Shown in pieces: positions 8,080-14,385 of a stretch of DNA of 14,385 nt (within the stretch, counting starts at the first letter, position 1; each line of letters opens with the position of its first letter). The DNA is taken from NCBI GenBank assembly GCA_900313295.1, contig OMQS01000068.1, positions 1 through 14,385 of the forward strand, read 5' to 3'. The stretch comes from an uncultured Eubacteriales bacterium. GTDB taxonomy: Bacteria > Bacillota > Clostridia > Oscillospirales > Oscillospiraceae. Made by a program: the position numbers and the translations under genes. Under the pieces are notes generated by a model that saw only the letters and a list, made by a program, of their open reading frames with translations, was not told where the DNA came from and did not search any database.

Positions 8080-8105
8080 GGATTTTGTGAATTTTTTATG
8101 CATTT

Positions 8106-9017
8106 TTATGCCGCCAGAGCCAGCGCGGCCTGCAGCGCCTGCACCGTTTCGGCGGAGAGCTTGAAGATGGCGGGGACATCGTTATACAGGGCGAAATACC
8201 CGTCGCCGTAGGCGTACCCCACCCGCAGGGTGAAGCTGCCGGCGGAGCCGTCGTCGCCGCGGTAGTTCACGGTGACTGTCAGCGCCGGATCCGTCAGGCC
8301 GCAGATGGGCAGAGCGCCGGAGCTGGGGTTGTAGTCCACGCAGGACTCGATCTGCAGCCCTTCGGCCAGCAGCGCCGTGAGGCTCGCTATCCGGTCGGAC
8401 ACGTCCGCCCCCTCGTACAGCCAGCTCTCCCCCTCGCCGTGCACCACGGTGACGGACACGCCGCCGCCCTGCGCCTGGATGTGGGTGAGCTTATCCACGG
8501 GCAGCACCGGCAGCGTGGGCAGCTGCACCAGCTGGTAGATATTGCGATCCATGAGCTGCACCAAAGAGTCCGGCGCCACATAGATCTTGGAGGTGTCGCC
8601 GTCGCGGCTCATATAGTAGCCGCCGTCCGGCGCTGCCGCGCCGATTTGCAGGGACAGGTCGGTGCCGTCGGAATTCTTGATCTCCAGCGTGCGATCCGGC
8701 GCATCCAGATCGTATGCCGTGCTGTCGCCGGTGGTTTCCAGCGGGGTCAGCGCGTTCAGCGCGCTCACCTGATCCAGAAGCTGCTGCATCTGCTGCTGAT
8801 CCAGCGGCAGGGTGGTGTCGTCCTTCCACTGCCAGTCGCCCGCTTCATTTTTATTGAAACGAAGGGTGTAGCTCTCGTTTTTATACACCAGCTCCGCTGT
8901 GGAGGCGGTGACCAACTCCTCCTCGCCCAGCGTGCCGCTCTGCACCACCTGCTTTTTCCCGCAGGCGCTGCACGCCAGAAGGGCGGCCGCCAGCAGGAGC
9001 ACCAAATATTTTTTCAT
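8106..9017 (-). CDS. DUF4340-like lipoprotein
   Basis: A 303-residue secreted protein, probably anchored to the outer face of the membrane by a lipid. The signal peptide MKKYLVLLLAAALLAC ends in a lipobox (LLAC, Cys16; a second cysteine at 19 makes the exact site slightly uncertain). The mature part is beta-rich and resembles DUF4340 proteins: ELVYKNESYTLRFNK, then a W-K-D-D stretch, LDQQQMQQLLDQVSALNAL, YDLDAPDRTLEI, then GYYMSRDGDTSKIYVAPDSLVQLMD. DUF4340 proteins often accompany GldA/GldG-like ABC transporters, but none is adjacent here. The gene stands alone between two terminators and has AAGGAG 8 bases before the ATG. Function is unknown; the family call is from pattern memory. Confidence 0.8.
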   Translation of the reverse strand: MKKYLVLLLAAALLACSACGKKQVVQSGTLGEEELVTASTAELVYKNESYTLRFNKNEAGDWQWKDDTTLPLDQQQMQQLLDQVSALNALTPLETTGDSTAYDLDAPDRTLEIKNSDGTDLSLQIGAAAPDGGYYMSRDGDTSKIYVAPDSLVQLMDRNIYQLVQLPTLPVLPVDKLTHIQAQGGGVSVTVVHGEGESWLYEGADVSDRIASLTALLAEGLQIESCVDYNPSSGALPICGLTDPALTVTVNYRGDDGSAGSFTLRVGYAYGDGYFALYNDVPAIFKLSAETVQALQAALALAA

Positions 9018-9049
9018 GGAAATGACTCCTTATTTCGTGGTTTTTCCCG

Positions 9050-9058
9050 ATTATAACA
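9050..9058 (-). promoter_or_regulatory. Extended -10 promoter for the DUF4340-like gene
   Basis: TGTTATAAT on the minus strand is a perfect extended -10 with transcription starting near 9043. The -35 region is a T-rich stretch without a good match. A second TATAAT at 9111-9116 lies just past the folA terminator and also lacks a -35. Confidence 0.6.
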
Positions 9059-9117
9059 GATTTTTTTCAAAAAAGAAACCCCCAAACGCGCCACTGCATG
9101 GGGAAGCCGTATTATAG

Positions 9118-9141
9118 AAAAACCGGAGCCGGCCGACTCCG
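9118..9141 (-). terminator. Terminator of the pgeF-to-folA operon
   Basis: Arms CGGAG at 9124-9128 and CTCCG at 9137-9141 enclose a further GC-rich palindrome, and five T follow on the minus strand. The inner C-A mismatch on the plus strand becomes U-G in the minus RNA, which supports minus-strand function. The hairpin starts 4 bases after the folA stop codon. Confidence 0.85.
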
Positions 9142-9145
9142 ATTT

Positions 9146-9622
9146 TTATGCTCTGCAATATTCAACATACTGAAAGGAAATGCCGCTTTCGGTGAGGACG
9201 TCGGAGACAGAGGCAATGCGCCAGGCGGGGTCTTCGTCCAGATTTGGGAAAAAGGCGTCTGCCGGCGCATCGGCCAGCACCTTGGTGACGTGGACCCGCT
9301 CACAGTGGGGCAGAAGCTGCTCATACACCTGCTGGCCGCCGATGACGAAGGCGTCCTCTCCGGCGGTGCGCAGCAGCGCCTCCACGGAGGTGACAGCTTC
9401 CGCGTTCTCGGGGGCGTAGTCCATACGGCGGGAGAGCACCAGATTGCGGCGGTTCGGCAGCCCCTTACCGCCGGGGAGGGACTGGAGGGTCTTACGCCCC
9501 ATGACCACGGTGCGGCCGGTGGTCAGCGCCTTGAAGCGGCGCAGGTCGGCAGACAGGCGGAACAGGAGCCGGCCGTCCTTGCCGATGCCCCAGCTTTGGC
9601 TGACGGCTACGATAGCTTGCAT
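9146..9622 (-). CDS. folA: Dihydrofolate reductase
   Basis: Cytosolic NADPH-dependent enzyme that reduces dihydrofolate to tetrahydrofolate; the target of trimethoprim. It has 158 residues, the usual bacterial length. Conserved features are VSQSWGIGKDGRL in the Met20-loop region, the catalytic acid Asp26 in SADLRRFK (equivalent to E. coli Asp27), the NADPH motif VVMGRKTLQSLP, LPNRRNLVLSR, and FVIGGQQVYEQLL. The usual Pro-Trp ahead of the acid (E. coli 21-22) is Leu-Phe here (20-21), a variant I recall from other Clostridia; it borders the folate site and could alter antifolate binding. The gene starts 12 bases after the thyA stop, and its AGGGGG RBS overlaps the thyA stop region, so the two are coupled. 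ThyA consumes methylene-tetrahydrofolate and yields dihydrofolate, which this enzyme recycles. Confidence 0.96.
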   Translation of the reverse strand: MQAIVAVSQSWGIGKDGRLLFRLSADLRRFKALTTGRTVVMGRKTLQSLPGGKGLPNRRNLVLSRRMDYAPENAEAVTSVEALLRTAGEDAFVIGGQQVYEQLLPHCERVHVTKVLADAPADAFFPNLDEDPAWRIASVSDVLTESGISFQYVEYCRA

Positions 9623-9634
9623 GGCCCGTCCCCC

Positions 9635-10465
9635 TTAAATGGCCACGGGGATCTTGTCCTCGAAAGGCTGGGGGTCGTAGCCTTCCAGAGAGAAGCTGTC
9701 GCGGGTGAACCGGTAAAAATCCGTGACGGAGGGGTCAATGACGAACTTGGGGGCGGGGCGAGGCTCCTTTTTCAGCATTTTTTCAATGATGGGCACATGG
9801 CGGTCGTAAATGTGGGCGTCGGCAATGACGTGCACCAGCTCGCCGGCCTCCAGACCCGACACCTGCGCCATCATGTGTACCAGCACGGCGTACTGCACCA
9901 CGTTCCAGTTGTTGGCGGCCAGCATGTCCTGACTGCGCTGGTTCAGAATGGCGTTGAGGGTGCGGCCGGACACGTTGAAGGTCATGGAGTAGGCGCAGGG
10001 GTAGAGCGCCATCTCGTGGAGATCCTCAAAATTATAAATGTTGGTCAGGATGCGGCGGGAGGCGGGGTTGTGCTTCAGGTCGTAGAGCACGCGATCCACC
10101 TGATCCATATCCCCCTCGGGGTAGTGGTGCTTCACGGAGAGCTGATAGCCGTAGGCCTTGCCGATGGAGCCGGCCTCGTCCGCCCAGCTGTCCCAGATGT
10201 GGCCGCGGAGGTCGCGGATATTATTGGACTTCTGCTGCCAGATCCAGAGCAGCTCGTCGATGCAGGTTTTGAAATAAGTGCGGCGCAGGGTGAGAATGGG
10301 GAACTCGCTTTTCAGGTCATAGCGGTTGATGATGCCAAACTTTTTCACGGTGTGGGCGGGGGCGCCGTCCGCCCAGCGGGGGCGCACGGAAAGATCGGTG
10401 TCCCAGACACCGTTTTCCAGAATGTCACGGCAATTTGCCTTGAAAATTTCGTCCGCACGGCTCAT
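9635..10465 (-). CDS. thyA: Thymidylate synthase (ThyA type)
   Basis: Cytosolic enzyme that methylates dUMP to dTMP with methylene-tetrahydrofolate. It has 276 residues. The active-site nucleophile is Cys157 in LYPCAYSM; NQRSQDM supplies the phosphate-binding Arg177 and Asp180, WNVVQYA is the dUMP-facing segment, and ADAHIYDRHV is the late nucleotide-binding motif. In E. coli the Cys is followed by His (PCH); here it is PCA, and with HIYDRH this resembles the Bacillus subtilis/phage phi3T ThyA branch as I recall it. The open frame runs far upstream into the Mur ligase gene, but the ATG at 10465 has AAGGAGG 8 bases upstream and the standard N-terminus. It lies 22 bases after the Mur ligase and 12 before folA. 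Confidence 0.96.
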   Translation of the reverse strand: MSRADEIFKANCRDILENGVWDTDLSVRPRWADGAPAHTVKKFGIINRYDLKSEFPILTLRRTYFKTCIDELLWIWQQKSNNIRDLRGHIWDSWADEAGSIGKAYGYQLSVKHHYPEGDMDQVDRVLYDLKHNPASRRILTNIYNFEDLHEMALYPCAYSMTFNVSGRTLNAILNQRSQDMLAANNWNVVQYAVLVHMMAQVSGLEAGELVHVIADAHIYDRHVPIIEKMLKKEPRPAPKFVIDPSVTDFYRFTRDSFSLEGYDPQPFEDKIPVAI

Positions 10466-10487
10466 AGGCGAAGCCTCCTTTTTTATA

Positions 10488-11984
10488 TTACTGTTTTTTT
10501 TGCCCGTCCAGCTCGGCCAGCACACGGCGGGCGATGACGGGATCCGACTCATAATGAATATAGCCGCCGCGAACGCGCTGGATGGCGTCGTTGCCCTTGC
10601 CGGCCAGCACGATGACGGAGCCGACGGGCGCCTCCCGAATGGCCTGCTCCACGGCGCGGGCGCGATCCAGCTCGATGGTGACGTGGGCGGAACCGCCCTC
10701 GGCAGCAGCGTGTGCCAGACGCGAGGCGATCTCGCCGGGGTCGTCAAAATCGGGATTGTCGGTGGTGAAAAAGATGCGATCGGCGTACTTGCCGCACATC
10801 TCACCCATGCCCTGCACCCGCTGAGGAGAGCGGCCGCCGGCGATGCCCGTGACCACAGTGATGGAGGCATCGGGGTAGTCCCGCTTCAGATCCGTCAGCA
10901 GCGCCTGCGAGCTGGCGCGGTTGTGCATGCAGTCCACCAGCACGGTCTTGCCGCCGCCTTCGTAGCGATTCATGCGGCCGGGCACCACGAGATTGTCAAG
11001 GGCGGCGGCCATCTGCTCATGGCTCGCGCCCAGAAGGCGGCCTGCGCCGATGGCGGCCAAGGCGTTTTCCAGATTAAAATCGCCGTCCATGGCCAGATGG
11101 TAGGGGTGGGGCACTGCGCTGCCGCGCTCAAAAACGGCGAAGCGGAAGCCATGGGGGAGCTTTTCCACACGGCGGAGGGTGAGGTCGCAGTCGTCGCGTT
11201 CTATGCCCACCAGCAGGACGTCGCGGCAGCAGCGGCGGGCGGTGGCATACACCCGATCAAACTGCGCCGTTTCCCGACAGAGTACGGCGCGGTCGCTGTT
11301 TTCCAGAAGGCGGAGCTTGCATTGCAGATACTCCTCCATGGAGGCGTGCTCCTTGGGGGAGATGTGATCCTCGCTGAAATTCAGAAATACGCCGATGTCG
11401 AAATGCTCGCCGTAGACCCGCTCCACCTGATAGGCCTGACTGGACACCTCGGCAGTCATGTAGTGCAGGCCGTGATCCCGCGCCTGGGCAAAGAGCCACT
11501 GGAGGTCGAGAGATTCCGGCGTGGTGAGATGGGTGTCCACATCGGGGCCTCCGCAGTAGCGGCCGGCGGAGGAGCTTAGCCCCGTGGGGTGGCCGGCCAA
11601 AGCGTTGGTGATGGCCTGGATCATGTAGGCCGTGGTGGTCTTGCCCTTGGTGCCGGTGACGCCGATGAGGTCGAGAGAGTCGGAGGGGCAGTCATAGAAC
11701 CAGCGGGCGGCCAGACTCTGCGCCTTGCGCACGTCGCTGATGACAAGGGCAGGCAGGGGGCAGGCATCGTATTTTTCCTCGGCCATGTAGCACACAGCAC
11801 CGGCGCACTGCGCCATGAGCAGGTACTCGGGCTTGAAGCCGTAGCCCTTGCAGATAAACAGGTCGCCGACATGAACATGGCGGGAGTCGTTGCTGACGCC
11901 CAGAATGTCCACGTCCCGACCGGCGCCTGCGCGCAGCAGGCCGTCCGCCCGCAGGACGGACTCCAGAGAATTGGTATGCTTCAC
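10488..11984 (-). CDS. MurE-like Mur ligase of atypical specificity
   Basis: Cytosolic ATP-dependent amide ligase of 498 residues with the three Mur ligase domains. N-terminal DSRHVHVGDLFICKGY binds the UDP part in MurE. The ATP site TGTKGKTT is at 110-117, TTPES at 154-158, EVSSQAYQVER at 179-189, and Lys223 is the candidate carbamylated lysine. True diaminopimelate-adding MurE has DNPR in the C-terminal domain; here it is DNPD (409-412). The usual NLTQDHLDYHG is NFSEDHISPKEH, and DYAHT is DCMHN. I recall a Clostridia branch with EDHISPIEH that is often labelled MurE by default. The acceptor amino acid cannot be assigned. The start is GTG at 11984 because AAGGAGG lies 8 bases upstream; an ATG at 12017 has no RBS. 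It is 36 bases after the binding-lipoprotein gene. Confidence 0.85.
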   Translation of the reverse strand: MKHTNSLESVLRADGLLRAGAGRDVDILGVSNDSRHVHVGDLFICKGYGFKPEYLLMAQCAGAVCYMAEEKYDACPLPALVISDVRKAQSLAARWFYDCPSDSLDLIGVTGTKGKTTTAYMIQAITNALAGHPTGLSSSAGRYCGGPDVDTHLTTPESLDLQWLFAQARDHGLHYMTAEVSSQAYQVERVYGEHFDIGVFLNFSEDHISPKEHASMEEYLQCKLRLLENSDRAVLCRETAQFDRVYATARRCCRDVLLVGIERDDCDLTLRRVEKLPHGFRFAVFERGSAVPHPYHLAMDGDFNLENALAAIGAGRLLGASHEQMAAALDNLVVPGRMNRYEGGGKTVLVDCMHNRASSQALLTDLKRDYPDASITVVTGIAGGRSPQRVQGMGEMCGKYADRIFFTTDNPDFDDPGEIASRLAHAAAEGGSAHVTIELDRARAVEQAIREAPVGSVIVLAGKGNDAIQRVRGGYIHYESDPVIARRVLAELDGQKKQ

Positions 11985-11992
11985 AAAAAGAA

Positions 11993-11999
11993 CCTCCTT
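11993..11999 (-). promoter_or_regulatory. RBS deciding the GTG start of the Mur ligase
   Basis: AAGGAGG on the minus strand is 8 bases before GTG at 11984. It lies inside the longer ATG-initiated frame, which has no RBS of its own and begins only 4 bases after the previous stop codon. Confidence 0.8.
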
Positions 12000-12020
12000 A
12001 TTGGCGGCGGGATCCATCGG

Positions 12021-13571
12021 TCAGGAGAATTTTATTTTCCAGTCCGAGAGGTTATAGAACGGGTCGGCGAGAGAGGGAGTCAGCCCCTGAATGACGCCGG
12101 AAGGGGTGAGGATGGAACTGCGGGCAAAGCAGATGGGTGCAAAGGGCATTTGCCGGCCAAAGGCCGCGTACAGCGCCGCAGCGGCGGCCTCGTGCTGCGC
12201 CGGCTCGGCGCTGCGCTCTGCGGTCAGCAGGGCGGTGAGGTCGGCGTCTGCAAAGCCGCCGTAGTTATACGAGCCGGTGAGCAGCTCCGTGAGATCCCAG
12301 TCGGGGGTCATTTTATATTCCCCATAATAAAGATCAAAACGGCCGCTTTGCAGGCGGGAGACAAATTGATTCCAAGGGACGGCTTCGACGCTTACCTGCA
12401 AGGCCGAGGAACTCAAGGCGGCGGCGATTTTGGAAGCGGCGCTCTGTTTGTGGGCGTTTTCGGAGTTTACCAGCAGCGTCACGGACACGGGAGAAGCAGT
12501 GCTTCCGTAGCCTGCGGCGGTGACGGCGGTATTGAAATCATCGGGGGAGTAGGCGGCCTCCTGCCTGTCCGGATAGAGGGAGGAGGCGGGGTTCACGGGG
12601 AACTGCGCCGCCACGCCGTGCCCCATGAGGAAGGAGCTGACGCAGCCGGCACGGTCGATGCCGAGGCTGACGGCGCGGCGCAGCTCGGCGCTGTCGAAGG
12701 GGGCGCGGGTGGTATTGAAGCCCAGATAGTGCAGCACGGTGGTGTCGGCGTCGGTGAAGTCGCCGGAGGACACGGTGCCGGTGGAGGCGGTGTCGGACAG
12801 GTCACAGCGCAGAAGCTGCACCTCGCGGGCATAGAAGGCGTAGGAAACGGTGTCGCTGTTTTTGCAGGTGTAGAGGTCGATGCGATCCATGGGGAGAGGT
12901 TTTTTCTGCCACCAGCCGGTGTTGGCGGTGAGGTGGGCGCTCTCCGCGCCGGAGGCGGCCACAAAGACATAGCGGCCGGTGCCGATGGGGGCGAGATTTT
13001 TCTCCGTGCCGCTTTTGACAATGGGAATGTCCAGCAGGGAGATAAAGGAGGAATTGGGGCGGGAGAGGCGGATGATGAGGGTCTGCGACCCGCTGGCGCG
13101 CAGGGAGGCCATCTGGGACAGGCGGCCGCCGTAGCGGGCGGAATCCTTGGCGCGGCGCAGGGTGGCCACCGCGTGGTCGGCAGTGAAGGCGGCGCCATCG
13201 CTGAAGGTGACGCCGCTGCGGAGCGTGATCGTCCAAGTGTAGGAGGCGGTGTCGTAGCTCCACGACTCCGCCAGCGCAGGCTGGGGCTGCATTTGCAGGT
13301 CAAGCTCCACAAGACCCTCGTAGAGCAGGCGTCCGATGTCCTGCTGCGTGCCGTCGCCGCAGGTGATGGGATCCAGCGTCAGACCTTGCAGATACGGCAG
13401 GGAGAAAGAGGAGATGGAAATGTCCTTTTCCTTCTCCTTTTGCTGGTAATAATCCGCCAGCTCGTTATAGACCTGGTTGGAATCGGCGTCGGCGTCGCCG
13501 CCGCTGCAGCCCAGCAGAGACAGCAGCGCGCACAGCGCCAAAAGCAGACAAAGCAAACGTTTTTTCTTCAT
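12021..13571 (-). CDS. Oligopeptide/dipeptide-type ABC transporter substrate-binding lipoprotein
   Basis: A 516-residue exported lipoprotein of the family-5 solute-binding type (OppA/DppA/MppA group). The signal peptide ends in lipobox LLGC with Cys22 as the lipid site. Family features include IGRLLYEGLVELD, PALAESWSYDTASYTWTITLR, GVTFSDGAAFTADHAV, APIGTGRYVF, the hinge-side LGFNTTRAPFDSAELRRAVSLGIDR, and YYGEYKMTPDWDLTELL. No permease or ATPase genes are adjacent, so it either works with transporter subunits encoded elsewhere or only captures ligand. The ATG overlaps the pgeF stop (ATGA), with GGAGG 10 bases upstream inside pgeF. Being tied to pgeF and a Mur ligase gene suggests cell-wall peptides as ligand; that is inference, and family-5 proteins also bind nickel, sugars and opines. 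Confidence 0.9.
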   Translation of the reverse strand: MKKKRLLCLLLALCALLSLLGCSGGDADADSNQVYNELADYYQQKEKEKDISISSFSLPYLQGLTLDPITCGDGTQQDIGRLLYEGLVELDLQMQPQPALAESWSYDTASYTWTITLRSGVTFSDGAAFTADHAVATLRRAKDSARYGGRLSQMASLRASGSQTLIIRLSRPNSSFISLLDIPIVKSGTEKNLAPIGTGRYVFVAASGAESAHLTANTGWWQKKPLPMDRIDLYTCKNSDTVSYAFYAREVQLLRCDLSDTASTGTVSSGDFTDADTTVLHYLGFNTTRAPFDSAELRRAVSLGIDRAGCVSSFLMGHGVAAQFPVNPASSLYPDRQEAAYSPDDFNTAVTAAGYGSTASPVSVTLLVNSENAHKQSAASKIAAALSSSALQVSVEAVPWNQFVSRLQSGRFDLYYGEYKMTPDWDLTELLTGSYNYGGFADADLTALLTAERSAEPAQHEAAAAALYAAFGRQMPFAPICFARSSILTPSGVIQGLTPSLADPFYNLSDWKIKFS

Positions 13572-14383
13572 ACGGTCTTATCCTCCAAGGCCAGCATGGC
13601 GGCCTGCGCCCCGCGGGCGTTGCCCATTTTCCGGTGCGACCAGTAGAGATCCGGCCGGCAGGCGGTGCAGTGGGGGCAGATGTCGATGTGCGTCACGCCC
13701 AGCCTTTTCAGCCAGTGGGCGTTGATCCCCTTGAGGTCAACGTGCCACTTTTTACCCTGACGGCTCATAAAGGGGTCGGCTTCGCCGCCCAAGGCATCGC
13801 GCATAGCGGCGGGGACGTCGCCGTCCGTTTCAAAGCAGCACGAACCGATGGCGGGGCCGAGGGCGCAGAGCAGATCCTTCGGTTCCGTGCCGAAAACATC
13901 GTGCATGGTGAGGACGGTTTTGGTCGCCAGCCCCATGGCCACGCCCCGCCAGCCGGCGTGAACGGCGCCGATGCAGCGGCGCACGGGGTCATAGAGCAAA
14001 ATGGTGCCGCAGTCGGCGGAAAACACAGTCAGAGCGAGGCCGGCGCAGTCGGTGATGAGGGCGTCCACGTCGGTATAGTCCCGCGGGAAGAACAGACCCT
14101 TGCCGGCGTCTGCCTCCGTCACCAGACGGATGTTTTCCGAATGGGTCTGCTGGGACAGGACGGTGCACTCCGGCGCCACGCCTACGGCGGCGCAGAAGCG
14201 GCGGTAATTTTCCTGCACGTTTTCCATGCTGTCGCCCCGACTGATGCCCAGATTCAGACTGTCCCACGGGGCGGGGCTTACGCCGCCCAGACGGGTGGAG
14301 AAACCGTGACGCACAGCTTGGCCGTCCAGCAGGGAGCTGGACAGCCACAGCAGGTCATTATTTTGGTGGGTGAGAAAGGACAT
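13568..14383 (-). CDS. pgeF: Peptidoglycan editing factor PgeF / YfiH-YlmD (laccase-domain) family
   Basis: A cytosolic zinc enzyme of 271 residues. In E. coli the family member removes wrongly incorporated L-Ser from UDP-MurNAc; other members act as purine nucleoside phosphorylases, and the old multicopper or polyphenol oxidase label is considered misleading. Metal-binding residues are visible: His81 in QQTHSENI, Cys125 in FSADCG, His142 in AVHAGWRG. Other family marks are FSTRLGGVS, WDSLNLG, DVDALITD and ALGPAIGSCCFE. The ATG at 14383 lies 2 bases from the window edge, so its RBS and promoter cannot be seen; an upstream in-frame start remains possible, but length and N-terminus fit the family. 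It is the first visible gene of the operon, and its stop overlaps the next start. Confidence 0.93.
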   Translation of the reverse strand: MSFLTHQNNDLLWLSSSLLDGQAVRHGFSTRLGGVSPAPWDSLNLGISRGDSMENVQENYRRFCAAVGVAPECTVLSQQTHSENIRLVTEADAGKGLFFPRDYTDVDALITDCAGLALTVFSADCGTILLYDPVRRCIGAVHAGWRGVAMGLATKTVLTMHDVFGTEPKDLLCALGPAIGSCCFETDGDVPAAMRDALGGEADPFMSRQGKKWHVDLKGINAHWLKRLGVTHIDICPHCTACRPDLYWSHRKMGNARGAQAAMLALEDKTV

Positions 14384-14385
14384 GG

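Noticed and set aside
9098..10537. 479-codon open frame on the plus strand
   Set aside because: It is antisense to folA and thyA, crosses the terminator hairpin and has no recognisable domain.
10466..10870. N-terminal extension of thyA by 135 codons
   Set aside because: It overlaps the Mur ligase gene in another frame, and the extension is Pro/Ser/Ala/Arg-rich without similarity. The ATG at 10465 has AAGGAGG and the standard thymidylate synthase start.
12018..12020. ATG at 12017 as the Mur ligase start
   Set aside because: There is no Shine-Dalgarno before it, it lies 4 bases from the previous stop, and a strong RBS with a GTG start lies 33 bases downstream.
11589..13646. 685-codon open frame on the plus strand
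   Set aside because: It runs antisense across the Mur ligase and the binding-protein genes. Its Gly/Val/Ala/His-rich composition and lack of RBS mark it as a shadow; the minus-strand genes have clear family motifs.

Overview
The window looks like a stretch of chromosome from a GC-rich Clostridia-type Firmicute, probably a gut member of the Oscillospirales; this is inference. It rests on strong AAGGAGG-type ribosome binding sites, clostridial-style MnmA, DHFR and kinase sequences, tight operons with ATGA overlaps, and TATAAT promoters set in otherwise GC-rich DNA. No phage genes, transposases, CRISPR arrays, tRNAs or rRNAs were found. Most of the window is housekeeping DNA with a few unusual enzymes and regulators.

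Layout. (1) 35-1918, minus: glyceraldehyde-3-phosphate dehydrogenase followed by a GntR/UTRA regulator, apparently one transcript. (2) 1919-2187: an AT-rich divergent promoter region with a possible operator on the gap promoter. (3) 2188-4069, plus: a soluble histidine-kinase-like protein lacking the phosphoacceptor histidine, then mnmA (tRNA 2-thiolation), closed by a very strong terminator. (4) 4127-4480: about 350 bases with degenerate intergenic repeat sequence and one possible 23-residue ORF. (5) 4526-8006, minus: a tightly overlapping three-gene operon of an OmpR-type response regulator, a membrane sensor kinase and a D-aminoacylase-type amidohydrolase. (6) 8106-9017, minus: a single DUF4340-like lipoprotein gene with its own promoter. 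(7) 9146-14383, minus: a five-gene operon running pgeF, an oligopeptide-type binding lipoprotein, a divergent MurE-like ligase, thyA and folA, closed by a terminator abutting folA.

How the genes may work together. thyA and folA form the usual dTMP/folate pair: ThyA makes dihydrofolate and FolA recycles it. The three genes upstream all have peptide or cell-wall themes: PgeF edits peptidoglycan precursors, the lipoprotein is of the oligopeptide-binding type, and the Mur ligase lacks the DNPR motif expected of a diaminopimelate-adding MurE. Together they could form a cell-wall peptide salvage or modification unit; this is the most interesting hypothesis in the window. The other notable unit is the two-component system translationally coupled to a deacylase that probably acts on N-acyl-D-amino acids.
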